From the NCBI GenBank assembly GCA_002839535.1, contig PGYF01000047.1, forward strand, positions 1 through 8,317: a DNA stretch of 8,317 bases, read 5' to 3'. Position 1 is the stretch's first letter. The number at the start of each line of letters is the position of its first letter. Positions 1-6,356 of the stretch are shown in pieces. The notes beneath the pieces are model-generated. The model searched no databases, had not been told where the DNA came from, and worked only from the letters and a program-made list of their open reading frames with translations. Made by a program: the position numbers and the translations under genes. Source of the DNA: Nitrospira bacterium HGW-Nitrospira-1 (GTDB taxonomy: Bacteria > Nitrospirota > Thermodesulfovibrionia > Thermodesulfovibrionales > UBA6898).

Positions 1-24
1 GGTCACTGGGAAATCTGACGCCCA

Positions 25-762
25 ATGAGTTCAGACTGGAACAGGAAAATATGCCGGCATTTTCTAATTCATAGTGGCACAATGATTGGGGATAGGTCCA
101 AGGGAGTAAAAACTGAAAGAATTACTTTAGAATTTTTTAAAATATTGAACCTTTTTGACCCGTTTATAGCACTGAAAATGATGATTGAACATATGATATT
201 AACACAAATAATATGCTTATCAAACAAAGAGTTGCTACTAAAACTTAAAGCGATTAGTGAGCTTAATAAGACAATTAATGAAAAACCTTTAAAGAATTTA
301 CTTAAACTTAACGATATTTTTTCACAAGGCCTATCGTATAGAGGTCTTTTAAGATTGGAAGTTTTATTGAAGGGAGCCTCAGTAAATTTATTGAATTTAA
401 GCTCAAGAATCAAAAAAAGAATAATAGCGGTTGATAAGGCGAACAATACAATAAAAAACATAAGAGAAAAACAAAGGGAAGCGCTTTACAATGCATTTAA
501 AACAGCAGGTGACGCCTCACGTGATTTTTTGATTATTAACAACATGCAGAAAAATATGCCGGAGTTAAAAAAATTTATGAATATTGAGAGAAAAGCTCTT
601 TTGTCAGCTCAAGAAATAATGGATATTTTAGGTGTTTCCAGGGGTGTAATCATAGGGAAGGCGAAAGAATACATTAAAAAAGCTGAATTTTGCGGGAGAA
701 TCAGGACAAAAAGAGATGCTGCTGTTTCATTGAAAAGAGAATTTGAATGTCTTTCTATTTAA
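25..762 (+). CDS. C-terminal half of a CCA tRNA nucleotidyltransferase-like protein, probably 5'-truncated
   Basis: This 245-residue ORF has no nucleotidyltransferase catalytic motif. Its sequence follows the RNA-binding and tail part of class II CCA-adding enzymes, which add or repair the 3' CCA of tRNA. Residues about 30-60 (TERITLEFFKIL, then FIALKMMIEHMIL) match the usual 'ERI..EL.KLL...P..AL.LM...G.L' segment. Residues about 115-170 (LLNLSSRIKKR, then REALYNAFKTAGDASRDFL) match the helical body typical of alphaproteobacterial-type enzymes. Residues about 192-240 (AQEIMDILGVSRGVIIGKAK, ending in TKRDAAVSLKREF) match the C-terminal 'G.DLM.LGV..GP.IG..L' block. Whole enzymes are about 400 residues, so the head is missing. 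An in-frame TGA at 16-18 closes the frame upstream, and neither ATG 25 nor ATG 82 has a clear Shine-Dalgarno. The gene is much more AT-rich than its neighbours (241-300 has 14 G+C in 60). Family assignment is from remembered motifs; decay or transfer is inference. An unrelated hypothetical protein remains possible. Confidence 0.55.
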   Translation: MSSDWNRKICRHFLIHSGTMIGDRSKGVKTERITLEFFKILNLFDPFIALKMMIEHMILTQIICLSNKELLLKLKAISELNKTINEKPLKNLLKLNDIFSQGLSYRGLLRLEVLLKGASVNLLNLSSRIKKRIIAVDKANNTIKNIREKQREALYNAFKTAGDASRDFLIINNMQKNMPELKKFMNIERKALLSAQEIMDILGVSRGVIIGKAKEYIKKAEFCGRIRTKRDAAVSLKREFECLSI

Positions 763-921
763 CATAATATATCTTATCGGACTTAATATACAAACAACAA
801 ATGTTGGTATGTTGTTGGTATCCGTGTGTAAGCAGAGCTTTCTCTTAGGATAGTATTGGACTTAACAGCCCTGTCTATGTATTAAGCAGATGAAATTATT
901 CGTTAGATCAGAAGGTTACGT
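763..921. other. Convergent intergenic gap, no gene seen
   Basis: These 159 bases separate the stop of the AT-rich ORF on the left from the stop of mtaB on the right. I see no coding frame, tRNA or strong GC-rich terminator. There are short repeats: GGACTTAA occurs at 779-786 and 858-865, and a weak interrupted dyad pairs CTTAA (861-865) with TTAAG (882-886) around ACAG/CTGT. None has a clear function. Confidence 0.6.
795..821. repeat. Short direct repeat with one-helical-turn spacing, overlapping a small inverted repeat
   Basis: TGTTGGTAT occurs at 802-810 and again at 813-821, an 11-bp period. The first copy overlaps the perfect small dyad CAACA-AA-TGTTG at 795-806. Such spacing can be seen in protein-binding sites, but the place is downstream of both flanking genes, so a regulatory role is not supported. 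It may be chance in low-complexity sequence. Confidence 0.35.
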
Positions 922-2154
922 TTAAGGAATAATAAATCCTTCGAGAAGATTTTCCGAAGCCCTTGAAATCTTTGCAAATACAATACTTCCCTTCCTCGCA
1001 TTATTGAAAGGCATTGATACTTTAATGTAATTCCCTGATGTTCCTATAGCATAACCATCACTGGTTTTTTCTTCTATAATCACGTCTAAAACCCTATGCA
1101 GCTGCTTTTGAAGGTATGTGAGTTTTTTATCTCTGTTCAGTTCCATTAATATATCGAGCCTGTTTTTAATTACATGGCTGTGCACCCTATCCTTCATCTT
1201 GCCTGCTTCAGTATCAGGCCTTACAGAAAAAGGAAAGATGTGAAGATATGAAAATGGAAAAGACTTAAGAAAGTTATATGTGTCCATAAATTCTTCGTCT
1301 TCTTCCCCTGGGAATCCGACAATAATATCTGAACCAATGGAAATATTATCAACTCTTGAAAATATTTTATGAATCTTTGAGGAGAATTCCGATAGTGTGT
1401 AATTCCGTTTCATTAATCGAAGAACCTTATCGCTGCCGCTCTGAAGAGGAAGATGTATGTGGCTGCAAAGCCTGATATCCTGCAGAAGCTCTATCAACTC
1501 ATCGTCTACTTCATTGATTTCAAGCGAGCTTAATCGTATTCTCTTCAGATGAGAAAATTTCAGGATAGACTTGATAAGATGCCTTAAATTTGACTTGTCC
1601 GCAAGATCCTGTCCGTAGCTTCCAAGATGAACTCCGGTTACAACCACTTCATTGTATCCGGCGGTCTCGATAATCTGCGCCCTCTTAATGATTTCATCTA
1701 AGGGAACGCTTTTAGAGCTGCCCCTGGCAAGCGGCACTATGCAATAGGAGCATCTGAAGTTGCAGCCATCCTGAACCTTCAAATGAGGCCTTGAACGACT
1801 GAAACGAGAAAAAACAAGGGCATTTTCTTTCCCTGTTATGATTTTTACTATCTCAAACTTTCTTGTATTGTCAACCAGTTCTATTGCGCCTGGTATACTT
1901 CTGACCTCATCTTTTTTCAATTGGCAATAGCATCCGGTAACAATTACTCTTGCGCCACCCTTCACTGCCCTCCTGATTAACTGCCGGGAATTAGAAGCGC
2001 TTTTGGTTGTTACCGCACAGGTATTTACAACACAAATATCGGGATTTTCCTTTAAAGCAACGATAGTTATGCCATTTTCCTCAAGTGTTCCTTGAATTAT
2101 AGAACTTTCCGATTGATTTACCCTGCACCCTAATGTCAAAACAGCAACTTTCAT
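922..2154 (-). CDS. mtaB: tRNA (N6-threonylcarbamoyladenosine(37)-C2)-methylthiotransferase MtaB
   Basis: This cytoplasmic radical-SAM iron-sulfur enzyme converts t6A37 to ms2t6A37 in ANN-decoding tRNAs. The 410-residue protein has the family's three-part order. The N-terminal MTTase domain carries cluster ligands C10 (LGCRVNQ), C46 (NTCAVT) and C75 (TGCYCQ). The radical-SAM domain starts at about 120, with its CxxxCxxC at C131, C135 and C138. A short C-terminal TRAM-like tail covers about 345-410. MtaB rather than MiaB is indicated by NTCAVTTKSASNSRQLIRRA, by VQDGCNFRCSYCIVPLARG, and by GVHLGSYGQDL with RIRLSSLE. The family usually has Ala where this protein has C77, a minor oddity. It is slightly shorter than typical members (about 430-450). 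The ATG overlaps the miaB stop as ATGA at 2151-2154 and has no clear Shine-Dalgarno, so translational coupling is likely. Substrate assignment is from family similarity. Confidence 0.9.
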   Translation of the reverse strand: MKVAVLTLGCRVNQSESSIIQGTLEENGITIVALKENPDICVVNTCAVTTKSASNSRQLIRRAVKGGARVIVTGCYCQLKKDEVRSIPGAIELVDNTRKFEIVKIITGKENALVFSRFSRSRPHLKVQDGCNFRCSYCIVPLARGSSKSVPLDEIIKRAQIIETAGYNEVVVTGVHLGSYGQDLADKSNLRHLIKSILKFSHLKRIRLSSLEINEVDDELIELLQDIRLCSHIHLPLQSGSDKVLRLMKRNYTLSEFSSKIHKIFSRVDNISIGSDIIVGFPGEEDEEFMDTYNFLKSFPFSYLHIFPFSVRPDTEAGKMKDRVHSHVIKNRLDILMELNRDKKLTYLQKQLHRVLDVIIEEKTSDGYAIGTSGNYIKVSMPFNNARKGSIVFAKISRASENLLEGFIIP

Positions 2155-3464
2155 TGTTCTGCGGCTAAAACAGTTTCTGTGGAGACATTTACTCCATGCA
2201 ATGAATGACGACGTGCCTTTTGTATTCTGATAGATACAACTGAGCCGATTTTTTCAGAAGAATTCGGACTTGTCACAATCTTGTTTGTTCTTGTCCTTCC
2301 TGAAAGCATATGCGGGTCAGTTGCTGAAGGTCCCTCAATAAGCACCTCCTGAATAGAGCCTTCAAGCGCTTTATTTTTTTTGAAGGTGATATCTTCCTGA
2401 AGTGACAGAATGCAGGCGAGTCGTTCAGATTTTATTTGGTCCGGAATTTGTCCCGGCATTTCACAGGCTTTTGTCCCACTTCTCTTTGAATACTTAAAGG
2501 CAAAAATCCCGTCAAATTCTATTTCCTTTAAAGCTGTTACCGTATCAAGATAATCTTCATCCGTCTCGCCGGGAAAACCGGAAATGATGTCGGTTGTAAT
2601 GGCTATATTGGGTATTTTGTCCCTTAGAAGCGCAATCTTTTTTCTATATTCTTCGTATGCATATCCCCTGTTCATTGCCTTCAAAACAGAGTCGGAACCT
2701 GACTGAAGCGGCAGATGAATATGTTCGCACAGGCTCTCCAGTTCTGATATTGCATTTATTAAATCAACAGAGAAATCTCTTGGATGGGATGTAACAAAAC
2801 GGACTCTTCCTGGATAAACATCATCAATTTGTTTCAATAAATCAACAAAACCGATATCGCTTTGATAAGAATTCACATTCTGCCCCAGGAGAGTAACTTC
2901 CTGGTATCCCTGACGGGCAAGTTCTTTTATCTCAGCTTTAATACTGCTCGAAGGCCTTGAGACTTCTCTTCCCCGTGTATAAGGGACAATACAATAACTG
3001 CAAAAATTATTACAGCCATACATAATTGAAACCCACGCCTTGATATTGCTTTGCCTTCCTGCGGTAAATTCATTCAGTGCAATGTTATGGTTTTCTCCGG
3101 TTGCAATGCCCTGTTTTCTCGAAAGTAAATCATTAATCATGTGGATATTTTGAGGGCCTAAAATATAATCTACAAAAGGAGCCTTTTGAAATATTTTTTC
3201 CTTGGCAGCCTGGGCCACACATCCGGCTGCTACAATCTTAAGGTCTTTATTCTTTTTCTTTAGAATTTTTGCTCTGCCCAATTGGCTATAAAATTTTTGT
3301 TCCGCCTTTTCCCTGATTGCGCAGGTATTGAATATAATCAGGTCTGCGTTTTCAGGATTTTCAGTTAATGCATAACCGTTTTCTGAGAGTAAGCCGATCA
3401 TCTTCTCTGAATCATGTATATTCATCTGACATCCGAAGGTATAAATATAAACGTTTTTTGGCAT
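2151..3464 (-). CDS. miaB: tRNA-2-methylthio-N6-dimethylallyladenosine synthase MiaB
   Basis: MiaB adds a methylthio group to C2 of i6A37, giving ms2i6A37 in tRNAs that read UNN codons. It uses two [4Fe-4S] clusters and SAM, in the cytoplasm. The 437-residue length is normal. The N-terminal MTTase domain has YTFGCQMN with C12, FNTCAIREKAE with C48 and AAGCVAQ with C82. The radical-SAM motif YGCNNFCSYCIVPYTRGRE supplies C151, C155 and C158. LLGQNVNSY, VRFVTSHPRDF, HLPLQSGSD and ISGFPGETDED follow in the usual order. The TRAM RNA-binding domain spans about 363-428 and includes GRTRTNKIV. These signatures separate it from its downstream paralogue MtaB. It is the first gene of a two-gene operon reading away from secA. 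The start at MPKNVYIYTFGCQMN fits the family, yet no Shine-Dalgarno precedes it. The i6A substrate would need MiaA, which is not in this window. Confidence 0.95.
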   Translation of the reverse strand: MPKNVYIYTFGCQMNIHDSEKMIGLLSENGYALTENPENADLIIFNTCAIREKAEQKFYSQLGRAKILKKKNKDLKIVAAGCVAQAAKEKIFQKAPFVDYILGPQNIHMINDLLSRKQGIATGENHNIALNEFTAGRQSNIKAWVSIMYGCNNFCSYCIVPYTRGREVSRPSSSIKAEIKELARQGYQEVTLLGQNVNSYQSDIGFVDLLKQIDDVYPGRVRFVTSHPRDFSVDLINAISELESLCEHIHLPLQSGSDSVLKAMNRGYAYEEYRKKIALLRDKIPNIAITTDIISGFPGETDEDYLDTVTALKEIEFDGIFAFKYSKRSGTKACEMPGQIPDQIKSERLACILSLQEDITFKKNKALEGSIQEVLIEGPSATDPHMLSGRTRTNKIVTSPNSSEKIGSVVSIRIQKARRHSLHGVNVSTETVLAAEQ

Positions 3465-3572
3465 TTTTTAATGTAGCATTAAATTTACATTTTCATCAAT
3501 TTCTTAATTAAAAACAATAAGTTAAGTTGGTGATTTCTTGCAATAATAATCGTACATAATTTAATATTATCA
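3465..3572. promoter_or_regulatory. Divergent miaB/secA promoter region
   Basis: This 108-bp AT-rich gap lies between two start codons that face apart, so it should carry both promoters unless they lie inside the genes. Weak sigma-70-like boxes exist. Towards miaB, TTGATG (3499-3494) and TACATT (3475-3470) are 18 bases apart and end five bases before the ATG. Towards secA, TTGCAA (3538-3543) is followed by TTAATA (3561-3566) or TAATAT (3562-3567). Each matches consensus only partly. No Shine-Dalgarno is visible before either ATG. The divergent layout is seen; the boxes are inference. Confidence 0.4.
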
Positions 3573-6185
3573 ATGTTCGGTTTTTTGAAAAAAATCATAG
3601 GTACGAAAAATGAGAGAGAAATCAACCGGCTTATGCCTGTTGTCGAACAGATAAATTCTTTAGAACCCGCTATCTCTGTTCTTTCCGATGAACAATTAAA
3701 GAACAAAACTTCGGAATTCAAGGCTCGCCTTGCATCCGGCGAAACCCTGGATGATATTCTGGTGGAGGCCTTTGCTGTTGTAAGAGAGGCTTCGAAGCGC
3801 ACACTGAAAATGAGACATTTTGATGTGCAGCTTCTCGGAGGGATTATTCTGCATAACGGGGTTATAGCCGAGATGAAGACAGGTGAAGGCAAGACCCTGG
3901 TTGCTACCCTCTCCGTCTATTTAAACGCCCTGGAAGGGCGCGGCATGCATGTAGTTACGGTAAACGACTATCTCGCCAAACGTGACTCGCAGTGGATGGG
4001 AAAACTCTACAATTTTCTTGGCCTTAGTGTGGGTGTTATCGTCCATGGTCTTACTGATGAACAGCGACAGGCGTCCTATAATTCCGATATCACCTATGGA
4101 ACCAACAATGAATTTGGTTTTGATTACCTCAGGGACAATATGAAGTATGAAATTTCACAATTTGTTCAGCGGGAATTGAACTATGCTATTGTTGACGAAG
4201 TAGACAGCATACTTGTAGACGAGGCCCGTACGCCATTGATCATATCAGGCCCTTCGGAAGAGTCAACTGATAAATATTATAAAATCAACAAGATTATCCC
4301 CAGGCTTCAAAAGGAGATTGATTATACAATCGATGAAAAAGCCCGCGCTGTTATTTTAACTGAAGAAGGGAATATCAAGGCGGAAAAGCTGCTTGGCGCA
4401 GGGAACCTTTATGATCCGGCAAATATTGAACTTGTGCATCATATACTCCAGGGGCTTAAGGCTTATACACTGTTTAAGCGCGATGTAGATTATGTTGTTA
4501 AAGACGGAGAAGTGCTTATTGTAGATGAATTTACCGGAAGGCTTATGCCGGGAAGACGCTGGTCAGACGGTCTCCATCAGGCCGTTGAGGCAAAAGAGGG
4601 CGTTAAAATAGCCAGTGAAAATCAGACGCTCGCTACGATAACTTTTCAGAACTATTTCAGAATGTACAATAAGCTGGCCGGCATGACCGGCACTGCAGCA
4701 ACAGAGGCAGAGGAATTTGCCAAAATATATAATCTTGACGTCCTGGTTATCCCTACCAATCAACCAATGATACGGGATGACTTCCCTGACATGATTTATA
4801 AGTCTGAAAAAGGCAAGTTCAATGCAGTTATACATGACATCGAGGAAAACAATACCCAGGGAAGGCCTGTCCTTGTGGGGACAATTTCTATTGAGAAATC
4901 CGAGCTTCTCAGCAGCATGTTGAAGAAAAGAGGCATCAAGCATGCTGTTTTGAACGCAAAATATCATGAAAAGGAAGCTGAAATAATTGCTCAGGCAGGG
5001 AGAATCAATGCAGTTACCATAGCGACGAATATGGCAGGCAGAGGAACTGACATTATACTGGGCGGAAATCCATTGGGCATTGCAAGGGATATATTGAAGG
5101 ACAAAACAGAATATACAGATGAAGATTTTGCCGTTACGCTTAAAGAAACTGAAAAGCAATGTGAAGTTGATAAAGAAAAAACAGTGTCCTTCGGAGGGCT
5201 TCATATAATAGGCACTGAAAGACATGAATCCAGAAGAATAGACAACCAGTTAAGGGGACGCAGCGGCAGGCAGGGAGACCCTGGGTCTTCACGATTTTAC
5301 CTTTCGCTGGAGGATGATTTGATGAGGATCTTCGGATCTGATCGTATTTCCGGTTTGATGGGAAAACTTGGCATGGATGATGACATCCCTATAGAAAACA
5401 GAATGGTCTCAAGGGCCATTGAGAATGCCCAGAAAAAGGTTGAGGCGCAGAACTTTGATATTAGAAAACATCTTCTGGAGTATGACGATGTGATGAACAA
5501 ACAGAGAAAAGAGATCTATGCCTACAGAAAAGAGATACTGCAAAGCCGGAACATTAAAGAGAAAATCCTGCTCATGATAGATGATATTGTCGAGGAGATT
5601 GTTTATGTTCATTGTCCCGAGGGCCAAAACAGCGGAGAATGGGATATGAAGGCATTAAAAGATTCTCTCTATGGCGCCTTTTCGGTTTCAATAGATGAGG
5701 TTCCGGATAATTTTCCGGTATTTAAAGATACGGTCTTCTCGGAAGTCAAAAAAGTTTATGAGGCAAAGGAAAATGAAGCAGGCAGCGAGATGATGCGGTA
5801 TCTGGAGAGGATGATAGCGCTCCAGGTTGTTGACTCGCAGTGGAAAGATCATCTTCTTGCGATGGATCATTTAAAAGAAGGAATCGGGCTAAGAGGTTAC
5901 GGGCAAAGAGATCCTCTGGTCGAATATAAAAAAGAAGCTTTTGATATGTTCTCTGAAATGTCGGACAGAATTTCTCTTGAAATAATCACACGTCTTTTCA
6001 AAATTCAGGTACAGAAGAGTCAGGAAGTCGAAATAACGCGAACAAGAAAAACAAATTTGAATTACAGCAGGGGAGATACCGTATCAACACAACCAATAAC
6101 AAAGGGGAAAAAAACAGGTCGTAATGACCCCTGCCCGTGCGGCAGCGGGAAAAAATATAAAAAATGCTGCGGTATCAATGATTAG
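3573..6185 (+). CDS. secA: Preprotein translocase ATPase SecA
   Basis: SecA is the peripheral motor that pushes unfolded preproteins through the SecYEG channel using ATP. The 870-residue protein is complete. It shows the Q-motif region MRHFDVQLLGG (80-90), Walker A MKTGEGKTL (101-109), and Walker B/DEAD-type VDEVD with nearby VDEARTP (207-221). The preprotein cross-linking domain lies at about 222-370, followed by AGMTGTA (369-375). The second helicase half has TNMAGRGTDI (485-494) and RGRSGRQGDPGSS (561-573). Helical scaffold and wing regions occupy about 610-810, with DSQWKDHLLAMDHLKEG at 754-770. After a polar linker, the C-terminal zinc knuckle CPCGSGKKYKKCC uses C854, C856, C865 and C866; in characterised SecAs it contacts SecB and lipid. 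The start MFGFLKKIIGTKNEREINRL matches the family's usual opening, although no Shine-Dalgarno is visible. It is divergent from miaB and convergent with acs. No key residue is missing. Confidence 0.98.
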   Translation: MFGFLKKIIGTKNEREINRLMPVVEQINSLEPAISVLSDEQLKNKTSEFKARLASGETLDDILVEAFAVVREASKRTLKMRHFDVQLLGGIILHNGVIAEMKTGEGKTLVATLSVYLNALEGRGMHVVTVNDYLAKRDSQWMGKLYNFLGLSVGVIVHGLTDEQRQASYNSDITYGTNNEFGFDYLRDNMKYEISQFVQRELNYAIVDEVDSILVDEARTPLIISGPSEESTDKYYKINKIIPRLQKEIDYTIDEKARAVILTEEGNIKAEKLLGAGNLYDPANIELVHHILQGLKAYTLFKRDVDYVVKDGEVLIVDEFTGRLMPGRRWSDGLHQAVEAKEGVKIASENQTLATITFQNYFRMYNKLAGMTGTAATEAEEFAKIYNLDVLVIPTNQPMIRDDFPDMIYKSEKGKFNAVIHDIEENNTQGRPVLVGTISIEKSELLSSMLKKRGIKHAVLNAKYHEKEAEIIAQAGRINAVTIATNMAGRGTDIILGGNPLGIARDILKDKTEYTDEDFAVTLKETEKQCEVDKEKTVSFGGLHIIGTERHESRRIDNQLRGRSGRQGDPGSSRFYLSLEDDLMRIFGSDRISGLMGKLGMDDDIPIENRMVSRAIENAQKKVEAQNFDIRKHLLEYDDVMNKQRKEIYAYRKEILQSRNIKEKILLMIDDIVEEIVYVHCPEGQNSGEWDMKALKDSLYGAFSVSIDEVPDNFPVFKDTVFSEVKKVYEAKENEAGSEMMRYLERMIALQVVDSQWKDHLLAMDHLKEGIGLRGYGQRDPLVEYKKEAFDMFSEMSDRISLEIITRLFKIQVQKSQEVEITRTRKTNLNYSRGDTVSTQPITKGKKTGRNDPCPCGSGKKYKKCCGIND

Positions 6186-6213
6186 AATATTTTCTGCTAA
6201 AGCCGTAACCATT

Positions 6214-6331
6214 CAGTGGACTGGGGAACATAACTCCCCCAACCCCCTCTTAACTTAAGAGGGGGGTTCTTATTCCTCACCTTAAGATAAGGGGAGGTGA
6301 GGAGGGGTTATGATTCTTCCCCGCTTTACTG
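6214..6331. repeat. Nested imperfect palindrome (REP/MITE-like) between secA and acs
   Basis: The outer arms pair from the edges inward: CAGT 6214-6217 with ACTG 6328-6331, GGGGAA 6223-6228 with TTCCCC 6317-6322, and CATAAC 6229-6234 with GTTATG 6307-6312. Inside are two further hairpins. One is AACCCCCTCTTAA (6241-6253) with TTAAGAGGGGGGTT (6255-6268), which has one extra G. The other is CCTCACCT (6275-6282) with AGGTGAGG (6295-6302). The whole could fold as a cloverleaf or cruciform. C/G-tract palindromes of this type are often dispersed intergenic repeats; that this one is dispersed is inference. No transposase is present. Confidence 0.7.
6241..6274 (+). terminator. Possible secA terminator hairpin
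   Basis: A strong 13-bp stem (arms 6241-6253 and 6255-6268, one bulged G, a minimal loop that must open by a few pairs) is followed on the plus strand by the U-rich run TTCTTATT. It begins 56 bases after the secA stop. The stem is strong but the U-tract is broken by C and A, so this may be a by-product of the larger palindrome. The minus strand lacks a U-tract here. Confidence 0.45.
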
Positions 6332-6356
6332 AAGGCTTATCTAAAGCCTTCCTTTT
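6331..6356 (+). terminator. Backup plus-strand terminator hairpin overlapping the acs stop
   Basis: GAAGGCTT (6331-6338), the loop ATCTA and AAGCCTTC (6344-6351) form a perfect 8-bp stem followed by CTTTT on the plus strand, the direction of secA. The acs stop codon (6341-6343) lies in the loop. On the minus strand the hairpin is not followed by a U-tract, so it fits secA readthrough better than acs termination. Its stem is only half G+C, so it may be weak. Confidence 0.4.

Noticed and set aside
69..461. Minus-strand 130-residue hydrophobic ORF resembling a membrane protein
   Set aside because: It lies opposite the AT-rich CCA-like ORF; lysine- and asparagine-rich codons read backwards give Phe, Leu and Ile, so the apparent membrane segments are a strand artefact. 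It has no recognised motif.
47..561. AAAATATGCCGG occurs near 47 and again near 550
   Set aside because: It is a short match, about 12 bases, in AT-rich sequence with no shared flanks; it is likely chance.
3485..3892. Minus-strand 135-residue ORF
   Set aside because: It overlaps the well-supported 5' part of secA and the promoter gap and shows no family motif.
4563..5225. Minus-strand 220-residue Cys/Phe-rich ORF inside secA
   Set aside because: It is wholly antisense to conserved SecA motor domains and has low-complexity composition typical of a reverse-strand shadow.
5297..5870. Three small minus-strand ORFs of 60-72 residues in secA
   Set aside because: All are antisense to conserved SecA sequence, overlap one another or abut, and lack plausible ribosome-binding sites or motifs.
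6275..6302. Could the CCTCACCT/AGGTGAGG hairpin be an operator or CRISPR repeat?
   Set aside because: It is a single copy nested in the larger palindrome, between gene ends, with no spacer array and no promoter nearby.
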